NCBI RefSeq assembly: GCF_000758725.1
Contig: NZ_CP009428.1
Coordinates: 2,232,001-2,296,000 of the forward strand
Length of the DNA: 64,000 bases
DNA from: Paenibacillus odorifer
GTDB taxonomy: Bacteria; Bacillota; Bacilli; Paenibacillales; Paenibacillaceae
Reading direction: 5' to 3'
Part shown: piece by piece, positions 18,754-27,861 of the stretch
Position numbering within the stretch: position 1 is the first letter of the stretch
How the letters are laid out: each line of letters begins with the position of its first letter
The notes under the pieces: generated by a model
Seen by the model: only the letters and a program-made list of their open reading frames with translations
Database searches by the model: none
Told to the model about the DNA's origin: nothing
Program-made: the position numbers and the translations under genes

Positions 18754-20271
18754 ATGTTTAGACAATTTTTGTGTAGAAGGGCAACGTTTTGTTTCTGCTT
18801 ATTTTTCATGCTTGTTTTCCCTATGTTAAGCGCTTGCAGTGATGGAAAGTCAGCTGGTTCTGTACTGCAAGAAGCTCGCCCGAACATCTCGATCTTGGCA
18901 CCCCTTCATTTTCCACAGCAGCCTTCAAAAAAGATTATAGCTGAGATTGAAAGATTAACAGGGGTGGAGCTTGATATCACGTGGGTGCCTGAGGGTGTTT
19001 ATACCGATAAAATGAACACGGCGTTGACCACTAATTCCTTGGGAAAAGTCACCTTTGTGAAGTTCTCAGATTATAATCTGGTGAAAAACGCCATCCGTTC
19101 TGAAGCATTTTGGGAGATCGGCCCATATCTTCAGGAGTTCCCCAATCTTAAAGCACTGGACCCCGCTATTCTTAAACAGACCGCTGTAGATGGAAAGATC
19201 TACGGCCTATATACAGAACGCCCTTCCTCCAGACAGGGTGTCATTATACGTAAGGATTGGCTGGACAATCTTCATTTAAGCAATCCACAGACCTTAGATG
19301 ATCTATATGAAGTAATGAGGCAATTTACATATAACGATCCGGATCAGAATGGCAAACAAGATACCCTTGGATTAGTCGATCGTAATGATCTTGTTTATGG
19401 TGTATTTAAGACACTAAGCTCTTATTTTGGCACACCAAATAATTGGAAGCTAGAGAATCATCAATTTGTTCCGGAATTCGTAACAGCGGAGTATATGAAC
19501 ACAATGAATTTTATGAAGAAATTATATGATGAAAAAATCATAAATCAGGACTTTGCTCTTACCAGTAAAGAGGTTCAACGCGATAAATTCATTAACGGAA
19601 TCGCTGGTGTGTTTATTGGCAGCATGACTGATGTGCAGCGGTTGTCAATTGAAGCTCAAGCATACAATCCAAAGGCTGAACTTACCCTGATCAATCGTAT
19701 CGAGGGGCCTGATGGATATAAAGTGTGGTCTATCCCCAATTACAACGGACTGTATCTCTTTTCCAAAAAGTCCATTGCCACAGAGGAGGAGCTTCGGCAG
19801 GTGCTTGGATTTTTTGATCGGACCATGGATAAAGATGTAGCCAATATAATGATGTATGGCTTTGAGGGGCGGCATTATAAGCTTGAAGGCGGCAAGATTA
19901 TCCTTCCCGAGGAAACCTCACAACTGCGGGTACAGGAAGTGAATCCGCTATATGCTTTAATGATCGCGGACATTAGTAATAAAAACATTATGGAAGTGGC
20001 TCAGAAGGAGCAATTAACCTCTCTAGCAGATCAGCTGAGTAAAGATAATGAATCTTTTCTGGTCGATGACCCGACAGTTTCTCTGAGCTCATCTACTTTT
20101 GATGAGAAGAATATGGAGTTATCTACAATCATTGTGGATGCTACATATAACTATATATTAGGTAATATTACCGTCGAGGGATTCCAGCAAGAGGTTGAGA
20201 AATGGAGAGCTCGTGGAGGCAATCTTATTATTAAGGAATATGCTGAGGCTGAGTTTGGGACAGAAAAGTAA
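18754..20271 (+). CDS. Extracellular solute-binding lipoprotein of CUT1 ABC transporter (first copy)
   Basis: 505 residues with a lipoprotein signal ending LSAC (lipid on Cys28). The rest is a family-1 solute-binding protein of LplA/YtcQ type. An AGGAGG site precedes the ATG. It is closely similar along its length to the next gene (for example RQGVIIRKDW against RQGIIYRKDW, and the same ITDATYxYI-type C-terminus), so the pair arose by tandem duplication. It should bind unsaturated rhamnogalacturonan or galacturonate oligosaccharides outside the membrane for the permeases downstream. Its own terminator follows. Confidence 0.9.
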   Translation: MFRQFLCRRATFCFCLFFMLVFPMLSACSDGKSAGSVLQEARPNISILAPLHFPQQPSKKIIAEIERLTGVELDITWVPEGVYTDKMNTALTTNSLGKVTFVKFSDYNLVKNAIRSEAFWEIGPYLQEFPNLKALDPAILKQTAVDGKIYGLYTERPSSRQGVIIRKDWLDNLHLSNPQTLDDLYEVMRQFTYNDPDQNGKQDTLGLVDRNDLVYGVFKTLSSYFGTPNNWKLENHQFVPEFVTAEYMNTMNFMKKLYDEKIINQDFALTSKEVQRDKFINGIAGVFIGSMTDVQRLSIEAQAYNPKAELTLINRIEGPDGYKVWSIPNYNGLYLFSKKSIATEEELRQVLGFFDRTMDKDVANIMMYGFEGRHYKLEGGKIILPEETSQLRVQEVNPLYALMIADISNKNIMEVAQKEQLTSLADQLSKDNESFLVDDPTVSLSSSTFDEKNMELSTIIVDATYNYILGNITVEGFQQEVEKWRARGGNLIIKEYAEAEFGTEK

Positions 20272-20290
20272 ATAGGTTAAAAAGGTTTTG

Positions 20291-20321
20291 ATCCACTGCG
20301 GATAATGCGGTGGATTTTTTT
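20291..20321 (+). terminator. Rho-independent terminator between the two solute-binding genes
   Basis: A 9-bp stem with one G-T pair (20291-20299 with 20307-20315) followed by seven T. Confidence 0.82.
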
Positions 20322-20459
20322 GTGCTGCGATATCACGATAATCATTTGCTCAGATCCCTTTCAGAACACGCCGTTATGGGGAAATGATTGTTTTCGTAAC
20401 CTTGCCGACGATGTAACGTGGAACTCGTAACCAATACAAATTATGGAGGTCAAAATGGT

Positions 20460-22016
20460 ATGAAGAAGAAATCCTTCACCATGTTGTTAACAGCACTGTT
20501 AACATTCAGCACATTGTTAGCTGGATGCGGTGGTAACAACAATAACAAAGAAGAAGCAGCAGCCCCAACTACAAGTGCAGAGAACACTACGAAGGTGGAA
20601 GAGACTGAAGCACCTAAAGAGGAACCTACAGAAATCAAAATCATGCTTCCATTGAATACATCAGAGACTCCGCCTGATACGATTAAGAATGAACTTGAGA
20701 AATTGACCAACACGAAGCTGACTTATCAATTTTTTCCGGCTGATACTTATGAAGAAAAACTGAATTCATCTTTTGCAACGGGTTCATTACCGCAAGTAAC
20801 ATATTTGAAGAATCAGACAACCTTCATTCAGATGAAAGAAGCGATAAAAGACGGACAATTCTGGGAAATCGGTCCACTATTAAGCGAATTTCCGAATTTG
20901 AGCAAATTGAAACCAGAAATTCTTAATAACACGAAAGTAGATGACAAGCTTTATACCCTATATATCGGGCGTCCACTTGCACGCCAAGGGATCATTTACC
21001 GCAAAGACTGGGCAGATAAATTAGGACTTGCTGCACCAGCTAATGTAGATGAATTATTTGAAATGGCTAAAGCCTTCACAGAACAAGATCCAGACGGTAA
21101 TGGAAAGAAAGATACTACCGGTATTATTGACCGTAATGAGTTGACCTATGGAGCTTTCAAAACTGTTTCGTCTTGGTTCGGAACACCGAATACCTGGGGT
21201 GAGAAGGATGGCAAATTAGCGCCTGAATTTACCTTCGATGAATATTTCGACACAATGGATTTTTTCAAAAAAGCTCGTGATGGCGGATACATTAATCAAG
21301 ATTTCGCTGCCACCAGTAAAACGGATGCAGTAAATATGTTTAAGGCTGGAAAGGGTGGACTCTATATTGGGGGCTCCATGCAAGATATTGATTCCCTCAA
21401 TAAAGATACTATTAAGAATAACCCTGACGCTGTTTTGGATGCGCATAGTATGGTTGCAAGTCCAGATGGGAAATATGCTCAATGGATGATTCCAGGCTAT
21501 AACAATGTTGTCTTGTTCCCGAAATCTGCTGTCAAGGATGAGGCAGAGCTGAAGAAGATTCTTGCTTTCTTTGATCAAATGATGACTCCAGAAGTAGCTA
21601 ATTTGATGTATTGGGGAATTGAAGGTACTCACTATACCGTTGAAGACGGTAAAGCGAAAGCTGCAGACGACAAAGAATTGATTGAACGTGAAGTAAAGGG
21701 ATATAAGGACAGCGTTATCGGCGAAGCTGAAACCAATGGAATGTACGAAAACTATAACACGCTGCCAGGAAGAATTCATGCAGATCAATTGGTTCTTGAG
21801 AATGTCAAAGTTGGTGTAGCGGATCCAACAGCTGCTATGGATTCGGCTACCTATACAGAAAAAGGCGTAGAGCTTCAACAGATTATTACAGATGCAACCT
21901 ATAAATATATTTATGGTCAGATTGACAAGGCTGGATTTGAGAAGGAAGTAGAGAACTGGAAGAGCCGTGGTGGAGATAAGATTATTGAAGAATACAACGC
22001 GTTATACAAAAAATAG
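20460..22016 (+). CDS. Extracellular solute-binding lipoprotein of CUT1 ABC transporter (second copy)
   Basis: 518 residues from ATG 20460, which follows GGAGGT by 9 bases; an in-frame start at 20418 would bury the signal peptide. Lipobox LLAGC (Cys23) is followed by an Asn/Glu/Ala-rich tether (about 25-60), then the LplA-like binding domain. It is a paralogue of the gene before it and lies directly upstream of both permease genes, so it is the more likely main partner. Calcium-binding-type DPDGNGKKDT near residue 205 is also found in the first copy (DPDQNGKQDT). Confidence 0.92.
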   Translation: MKKKSFTMLLTALLTFSTLLAGCGGNNNNKEEAAAPTTSAENTTKVEETEAPKEEPTEIKIMLPLNTSETPPDTIKNELEKLTNTKLTYQFFPADTYEEKLNSSFATGSLPQVTYLKNQTTFIQMKEAIKDGQFWEIGPLLSEFPNLSKLKPEILNNTKVDDKLYTLYIGRPLARQGIIYRKDWADKLGLAAPANVDELFEMAKAFTEQDPDGNGKKDTTGIIDRNELTYGAFKTVSSWFGTPNTWGEKDGKLAPEFTFDEYFDTMDFFKKARDGGYINQDFAATSKTDAVNMFKAGKGGLYIGGSMQDIDSLNKDTIKNNPDAVLDAHSMVASPDGKYAQWMIPGYNNVVLFPKSAVKDEAELKKILAFFDQMMTPEVANLMYWGIEGTHYTVEDGKAKAADDKELIEREVKGYKDSVIGEAETNGMYENYNTLPGRIHADQLVLENVKVGVADPTAAMDSATYTEKGVELQQIITDATYKYIYGQIDKAGFEKEVENWKSRGGDKIIEEYNALYKK

Positions 22017-22055
22017 TAACCCGTACTGGAATAGTTAAGCGACAAATTGTAGCTG

Positions 22056-22088
22056 AAAAGGTTGTTGATCTTGTTTCAACAACCTTTT
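22056..22088 (+). terminator. Hairpin between binding-protein and permease genes
   Basis: A 13-bp perfect stem (22056-22068 with 22076-22088) with a short loop. The following T run is broken. It may let part of the transcripts through, giving more binding protein than permease, or stabilise the upstream message. Confidence 0.65.
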
Positions 22089-22149
22089 CTATTCCTCACT
22101 GGGTTCAGAAATATCGTGTTTGAATAAAGAAGGAGAAAGGAAGAATATC

Positions 22150-23124
22150 ATGCAGGAAGTCACCGCACAGCCCAGCTCAGCTCCTCAAATGAATCCTAAG
22201 CCTGAAATTTATAAAAGCAGCAGCGAACTGAAAAAGCGGCTGTGGAGAAATAAATGGCTCTACGTCATGCTAACTCCGGGAGTACTGTATTTTCTGATTT
22301 TTAAATATCTTCCAATGTACGGATTAATTATCTCATTTCAGGATTACAAACCCTATCAAGGGATCAACGGTAGTGATTGGGTAGGGATGAAGCATTTCAG
22401 CAGGTTGTTCACAGAGCCGGATTTCTTAAATATATTAGTGAACACACTTATTCTTTTCGGATTAAATATTCTTATCTATTTCCCGATGCCGATTATTCTT
22501 GCCCTGATGTTAAATGAACTTCAAGGCAGCTTTTTCAAAAGAACCTTTCAGACGATCTTCTATTTGCCCCATTTTCTGTCATTGGTTATCATCGTCTCCA
22601 TTTCTTATGTAATGGTCACGATGGATGGAGGGATTATCAACGAGCTGCTTGTCTATTTTGGCTTTGAACCAATCAATTTCCTGCTTAATCCAGGGTGGTT
22701 CAGGCCCATGTATATTATTCAGGTGATTTGGAGAGAAGCAGGTTGGGGAACGATTATTTATCTAGCTTCCATAGCTGCGATTGACCCAGGGCTTTATGAA
22801 GCATCGCGTATGGACGGAGCTGGAAGACTTAGACAAGTCTGGCATATCACTCTTCCAGCGATTAGAGGCGTAATTATTACATTATTTATTCTGAAAATTG
22901 GTTCCGTTCTTGATCTTGGATTTGAACATGTATATCTGCTACTTAACTCCATGAATCGAGAAGTTGCGGAAATTATCGATACGTATGTATATACTGCTGG
23001 TTTGAGACAAGGGCAGTTTAGTTACAGTACAGCTATTGGATTCTTTAAATCGATTGTAGGCTTTGTAATGGTGATGATGGTGAATAAATTATCCAAGAAA
23101 ATGGGAGAAGAAGGCGTTTATTGA
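22150..23124 (+). CDS. CUT1 ABC transporter permease (LplB-like)
   Basis: 324 residues from ATG 22150 (AAGGAGAAAGG upstream; a TTG at 22120 is in frame but has no site). Six membrane helices are visible, starting LYVMLTPGVLYFLIF, and the EAA loop YEASRMDGAGRLRQVWHITLP at about 210 that docks the ATPase. This matches LplB/YteP, the first permease of polysaccharide-lyase-linked transporters. No ATPase gene occurs in the island; these systems usually share an MsmX-type ATPase encoded elsewhere. It is in an operon with the second permease, 21 bp apart. Confidence 0.93.
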   Translation: MQEVTAQPSSAPQMNPKPEIYKSSSELKKRLWRNKWLYVMLTPGVLYFLIFKYLPMYGLIISFQDYKPYQGINGSDWVGMKHFSRLFTEPDFLNILVNTLILFGLNILIYFPMPIILALMLNELQGSFFKRTFQTIFYLPHFLSLVIIVSISYVMVTMDGGIINELLVYFGFEPINFLLNPGWFRPMYIIQVIWREAGWGTIIYLASIAAIDPGLYEASRMDGAGRLRQVWHITLPAIRGVIITLFILKIGSVLDLGFEHVYLLLNSMNREVAEIIDTYVYTAGLRQGQFSYSTAIGFFKSIVGFVMVMMVNKLSKKMGEEGVY

Positions 23125-23145
23125 TATTTTGTGGGAGGAATCGAA

Positions 23146-24021
23146 ATGGTAGAAGATAAAACAATCAGTGGTAGAATCTTTTCTGCTATAAACTTTACGC
23201 TGCTTGCGATCATTGCTTTAATTACTGTGCTTCCCCTTGTTCACGTTGTAGCAGGCTCTTTCACAACGAGTGCAGAACTAGCTTCTAGCAAATTTGTACT
23301 GATTCCAAAGGTATGGAGTCTGGAAGCGTACAAGTTCATCTTTTCGACGAATACAATATTTAAAGCCATGGGTGTTTCCATTGGTGTCACGGCAATTGGT
23401 TCTATTTTTAGTTTGTTTATAACTTCTTTGATGGCCTACGCTCTTACCAGAAAAGATCTGGATGGTCGTAAAGTGGTTAACTTCATGGTCGTGTTCACCA
23501 TGCTTTTTCATGGTGGGATGATTCCAACGTTCCTCGTGGTGAAGGAATTAGGACTAATTGACACGTACGCATCACTGATCCTACCGTCAGCGATTAGTGC
23601 CTTTAATATGATCATTTTGAGAAACTTTTTCCAAAATATACCTGAAGGTTTGGAGGAATCGGCCAAAATTGATGGTTGTAACGATTTTGGAATATTATTT
23701 CGGATTGTATTGCCACTATCCTTACCTGCGTTAGCGACTATCGGATTGTTCTATGCGGTAACGTATTGGAATACCTACATGAATGCGATTCTGTATTTGA
23801 ATGATAGTGCGAAATGGCCAATACAGGTTCTGCTCAGACAAATTGTCGTCCTTGCCAGCGGTATGGATCACAGCGCTACACTGGATGCTGCTGTTCCACC
23901 GCCAGATCAATCAATTAAAATGGCTGTTATCGTTGTAGCTACCTTACCAATAGTTTGTGTGTATCCGTTCCTGCAAAAGCATTTTGCCAAAGGTGCCATG
24001 TTGGGTTCTATGAAGGGCTAG
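23146..24021 (+). CDS. CUT1 ABC transporter permease (LplC/YtcP-like)
   Basis: 291 residues from ATG 23146, seven bases after GGGAGG. Six membrane helices, and the EAA-type loop LEESAKIDGCNDFGILFRIVLP at about 180 for ATPase contact. The C-terminus (PFLQKHFAKGAMLGSMKG) is typical of YtcP/LplC. It pairs with the LplB-like protein to form the inner-membrane channel for rhamnogalacturonan oligosaccharides and is followed by a GH105 gene in the same transcription unit. Confidence 0.93.
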   Translation: MVEDKTISGRIFSAINFTLLAIIALITVLPLVHVVAGSFTTSAELASSKFVLIPKVWSLEAYKFIFSTNTIFKAMGVSIGVTAIGSIFSLFITSLMAYALTRKDLDGRKVVNFMVVFTMLFHGGMIPTFLVVKELGLIDTYASLILPSAISAFNMIILRNFFQNIPEGLEESAKIDGCNDFGILFRIVLPLSLPALATIGLFYAVTYWNTYMNAILYLNDSAKWPIQVLLRQIVVLASGMDHSATLDAAVPPPDQSIKMAVIVVATLPIVCVYPFLQKHFAKGAMLGSMKG

Positions 24022-24061
24022 CAAGAAAGAGAGAGACTATACTTAGGGGAGGAGCTTCGAG

Positions 24062-25165
24062 ATGACTGTACAGATACCTACAACGCCGATAGAGTGGGCA
24101 AAAAAAGCTTGCGATTCACTAATGGATACTTACAGGGCGGGAGAGCTTCCCCCCGCGCATCGATGGCACTATCATCAGGGTGTATTTCTGTGTGGCATGG
24201 AGCTTTTGTGGAATGCTTATCAAGAAGACCGTTATATCAACTATATTCAGGAATATGTAGATGATTTGGTGGATGAATACGGGAACTTTTATTTTGCACG
24301 TGATGAGCTGGATGCGGTTCAAGCAGGACAGCTACTATTCACTCTTTATGAACGGACAGGCAAACTTAAGTATCGTATTGCAGCAGAGAAGCTAAGAAAT
24401 TTACTGCTCACACTAAATAAAACCTCTGAGGGCGGGTATTGGCACAAGGATAAGTACGCCAACCAAATGTGGTTGGATGGACTTTATATGGCAGGCGTAT
24501 TCTCCTTGAAATATGCTAATGTCTACGATGAACCAAGCTTGCGTGAAACGGTCCTTCATCAGGAAATGTTAATGCGCAAGCATATGAAGGATGAGACAAC
24601 GGGTTTGTTATACCATGCCTGGGATGAGAGCCGGCGGATGCCTTGGTCGAATCCGGAGACGGGTTGTTCACCGGAGTTCTGGAGCCGATCATTAGGATGG
24701 TATGGTCTCGCCTTATCGCAATTTCTGGATCTGTTACCTTCCCATGATTCAGCCCGGACAGAGCTGTCTACTACGCTGAGAGATTTTGTGGATGCACTTA
24801 TTCGTTACCAAGATCAAAAAAGTGGACTTTGGTATCAAGTCGTAGATAAGGGACATGAGCCAGATAATTGGCTGGAGACTTCAGGGTCATGTTTGTTCGT
24901 CTATACGATTGCCAAAGCCGTGAAGCATGGCGTTGTAAGTGATGTGACTATCGCTACAGCTGCCGCTAAAAAAGGATATGAAGGGTTAACCAAAGTAATC
25001 CAGTGGGATGAGCATAACCGATTAGTTCTGCCGGACATTTGTATCGGTACCTCAGCTGGAGATTACGAGAGTTACGTGACTCGGCCTAAGGTTAAAAATG
25101 ATCTGCATGGTGTGGGCGCATTGGTGATGGCTTGTGTTGAAATACAGTCAATGCTCCAAGACTGA
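24062..25165 (+). CDS. Unsaturated rhamnogalacturonyl hydrolase (GH105, YteR-like)
   Basis: 367 residues, no signal peptide. An (alpha/alpha)6-barrel with the GH105 patterns EGGYWHKDKY, QMWLDGLYMAG (Asp139, corresponding to the catalytic Asp143 of B. subtilis YteR), LLYHAWDE and FWSRSLGWYG. The enzyme hydrates the double bond of the unsaturated galacturonyl end made by PL11 lyases and frees the sugar in the cytoplasm. Last gene of the transporter operon, followed by a strong terminator. A second GH105 follows. Confidence 0.92.
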   Translation: MTVQIPTTPIEWAKKACDSLMDTYRAGELPPAHRWHYHQGVFLCGMELLWNAYQEDRYINYIQEYVDDLVDEYGNFYFARDELDAVQAGQLLFTLYERTGKLKYRIAAEKLRNLLLTLNKTSEGGYWHKDKYANQMWLDGLYMAGVFSLKYANVYDEPSLRETVLHQEMLMRKHMKDETTGLLYHAWDESRRMPWSNPETGCSPEFWSRSLGWYGLALSQFLDLLPSHDSARTELSTTLRDFVDALIRYQDQKSGLWYQVVDKGHEPDNWLETSGSCLFVYTIAKAVKHGVVSDVTIATAAAKKGYEGLTKVIQWDEHNRLVLPDICIGTSAGDYESYVTRPKVKNDLHGVGALVMACVEIQSMLQD

Positions 25166-25191
25166 ATCGCTCCGTATCCTTACTAAACAAT

Positions 25192-25236
25192 GACTTGATT
25201 CTCTGAGATTGCAGAGAATCAAGTCGTATTATTTTA
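25192..25236 (+). terminator. Rho-independent terminator of the transporter operon
   Basis: A perfect 14-bp stem (25192-25205 with 25212-25225) followed by a T-rich stretch. Confidence 0.85.
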
Positions 25237-25316
25237 TGTACAAAGTAATCCTTAAATCGGGTGAACCTATTTATAGTTTTTGAGCTCTTAAATTTATAAA
25301 TATTTTGGGGGTTGGG

Positions 25317-26438
25317 ATGAAGAAATCACAGTGGGCAATTCAAACGGCAGACTCTATTATGGCGCGGACACCGAAGCTTTATGAAGATAAAGGCTACAAA
25401 GGAAGCTGGACCTACGATTATGGCGTGGTATTGAACGGTTTTGAATGGCTTTGGAAGCAGACCGGTGATTCGAAGTATCTGCAGTTCATTCAAGATAATA
25501 TGGACTACTTTATTCAGGAAGATGGCAGTGTCAAGGGCTACCACCTAGAGGAGTATAACATCGATCATATTAACAACGGAAAATTATTATTGACTCTATA
25601 TAAAGAAACGAAGCAGGAAAAATACAAAAAAGCGGCTGCTCTACTTAGAAAGCAACTTGAGACCCATCCGCGAACCTCGGAAGGTGCTTTTTGGCATAAA
25701 AATATATATCCCTATCAGATTTGGTTAGATGGACTTTATATGGGCGCTCCTTTTTATTTAGCCTACTTGCTAGCTTTTGAAGAAGGAAAGGGACTTGGGG
25801 ATGTAACTAAACAATTTATCTTGTGTGAGAAGCATACGAAAGATCCGGTAACAGGTCTGCTATATCATGCATGGGATGAACAGCGTATTCAACCTTGGTG
25901 CGACCCTGAAACAGGACTTTCGCCTAACTTTTGGGCCCGTTCACTTGGCTGGTATCTCATGGCATTGGTTGATGTTCTGGAATTGCTGCCTAGTGAGCAC
26001 TCAGATTATCCAGAGCTGGTACGAATACTAAATGATACCTTAACTGCGGTGAAGAAATATCAGGATAAGGAATCCGGGGTCTGGTATCAAGTGATTAATC
26101 TAGGGGAACGCAAAGGAAATTATCTTGAGGCCTCTGCTTCAAGTATGATCGTGTATGCCATGGCTAAAGGTATCCGATTAGGCGTGTTAAACGCTGGATG
26201 GTACGAAACATTAGATCTGGCTCAACAAGGACTTATCTCGGAGTTTGTACTAGAAACCAAAGAAGAATGGGTCAATTTAAATAAGAATTGCCAAGTAGCA
26301 GGATTAGGTGGAGTGGACCAACGTGACGGTACTTTCGCTTATTACATTAGCGAGCCTATTGTCACTAACGACCAAAAAGGTGTGGGTGCTTTCCTTCAGG
26401 CCTGTGTGGAATACGAACAATTAAGAGGCTGGATCTGA
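25317..26438 (+). CDS. Unsaturated glucuronyl/rhamnogalacturonyl hydrolase (GH105, second copy)
   Basis: 373 residues from ATG 25317 (GGGGG run upstream; the in-frame TTG at 25305 overlaps that run). The same GH105 patterns as its neighbour are present: EGAFWHKNIYPYQIWLDGLYMG (Asp138), LLYHAWDEQR, FWARSLGWYL. It differs at the N-terminus (KGSWTYDYGVVLNGFEWLW), closer to the YesR branch, so the two copies may take different unsaturated disaccharides. It starts a second pectin operon with GH28 (22 bp gap) and CE8 (39 bp gap). Confidence 0.92.
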   Translation: MKKSQWAIQTADSIMARTPKLYEDKGYKGSWTYDYGVVLNGFEWLWKQTGDSKYLQFIQDNMDYFIQEDGSVKGYHLEEYNIDHINNGKLLLTLYKETKQEKYKKAAALLRKQLETHPRTSEGAFWHKNIYPYQIWLDGLYMGAPFYLAYLLAFEEGKGLGDVTKQFILCEKHTKDPVTGLLYHAWDEQRIQPWCDPETGLSPNFWARSLGWYLMALVDVLELLPSEHSDYPELVRILNDTLTAVKKYQDKESGVWYQVINLGERKGNYLEASASSMIVYAMAKGIRLGVLNAGWYETLDLAQQGLISEFVLETKEEWVNLNKNCQVAGLGGVDQRDGTFAYYISEPIVTNDQKGVGAFLQACVEYEQLRGWI

Positions 26439-26460
26439 TATAGAACAGGGAGGCTTATGA

Positions 26461-27822
26461 ATGTTGATCTACAATATTGAGGATTTTGGAGCGCTTAAGA
26501 ATAGTAAAAAGTTAGCGACAGAAGCGATAACGCGTGCAATTGAAGCGGCAAATAAAGCCGGTGGAGGAACCGTTTATGTGCCGGCTGGTACGTTCTTAAC
26601 CGGTGCAATTCATATGAAAAGCAATATCGAATTGAATTTAAATCCTGGTGCCATTCTTTCATTCAGTACGAACCCGGAGGATTACCCTGCAGTGGAATGC
26701 AGATGGGAAGGAGTGAAGCAGCAGGTTCATTCACCTTGTATTTATGGAAGAGAGTTAGTTAATGTATCGATCACTGGCAGCGGAATGATTAACGGAAATG
26801 GTGAACTCTGGTGGGATAAGTTTCGGAACCGCCGGGAAGAGCTGCAGTATCCCCGGCCGACTCTAATCGGCTTGGACAGCTGTCAGCGGGTAACCCTTAA
26901 AGATATCGCGCTGGTCAATTCTCCAAGCTGGACCGTTAATCCGATAGGCTGTTACAATGTGACTATTGATAATATTTCCATTCTGAACCCGGCGGACTCT
27001 CCAAATACAGATGGTATTAATCCAGAGTCTTGCACCAATGTGCGAATTAGCAATTGCAATATTGATGTCGGTGATGACTGCATAGCGATCAAGGCAGGAA
27101 CTGAGGATACCAAAGAACGAGTTCCTTGTGAGAATATTACGATCACCAACTGCACTATGGTACATGGACACGGGGGTGTCGTACTCGGTAGTGAAATGAG
27201 TGGAGATATTCGTAATGTCACGATTAGTAATTGTGTGTTTAAACAAACCGATCGTGGAATCCGGATGAAATCAAGACGGGGACGCGGGGGAGCGATTGAA
27301 GATATTCGGATCAGCAATATTGTAATGGAGGACGTTATTTGTCCGTTTACTCTAAATCTATATTATTTCTGTGGACCACGCGGAAAAGAAAAATATGTGT
27401 GGGATAAAAATCCTTATCCGATTACAGAGGAAACGCCGTGTTTTAGACGCATTCATTTTGCCAATATTACCGCACGTAATGTTCATGCCGCAGCGGGTTT
27501 CTTATACGGGCTTGCGGAGCAGTATGTATCCGAGATTACGTTTACTAATGTGGACATCTCCATGGCGACGAATGCAATTCCCGGCCATCCAGACATGATG
27601 ACAGGGATCGAAAACATGAATAATCGCGGGTTTTTCCTCGGGAATGCAAGAGATGTCCAATTTCATCAGGTGACGATTGAGAACCATGAAGGGCCTGCTT
27701 TTTACATTGAAAATGGAGAAGCTGTAGAGATCATAAATTGTCGATCAAAAAACACGAAGAAGCCGGAAAAATTAGTAGAACAAGCTACAGTGTCACCTGA
27801 AGAACAGAATGTCTGTCCATAA
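26461..27822 (+). CDS. Polygalacturonase / exo-acting GH28 hydrolase
   Basis: 453 residues without a signal peptide, so intracellular. The right-handed beta-helix carries all GH28 catalytic motifs: NTDG (Asp184), DDC (Asp205/Asp206), GHGG (His237) and RMK (Arg268, Lys270, in place of the common RIK). Cytoplasmic GH28 enzymes usually release single (rhamno)galacturonate residues from short imported chains. The ATG at 26461 is chosen because the earlier ATG at 26457 stops after seven codons. Ribosome site GGGAGG lies 7 bases upstream. Confidence 0.92.
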   Translation: MLIYNIEDFGALKNSKKLATEAITRAIEAANKAGGGTVYVPAGTFLTGAIHMKSNIELNLNPGAILSFSTNPEDYPAVECRWEGVKQQVHSPCIYGRELVNVSITGSGMINGNGELWWDKFRNRREELQYPRPTLIGLDSCQRVTLKDIALVNSPSWTVNPIGCYNVTIDNISILNPADSPNTDGINPESCTNVRISNCNIDVGDDCIAIKAGTEDTKERVPCENITITNCTMVHGHGGVVLGSEMSGDIRNVTISNCVFKQTDRGIRMKSRRGRGGAIEDIRISNIVMEDVICPFTLNLYYFCGPRGKEKYVWDKNPYPITEETPCFRRIHFANITARNVHAAAGFLYGLAEQYVSEITFTNVDISMATNAIPGHPDMMTGIENMNNRGFFLGNARDVQFHQVTIENHEGPAFYIENGEAVEIINCRSKNTKKPEKLVEQATVSPEEQNVCP

Positions 27823-27861
27823 GAGAGAGTCATCAATTTATTGAAAGGAAAAGAATCCACT

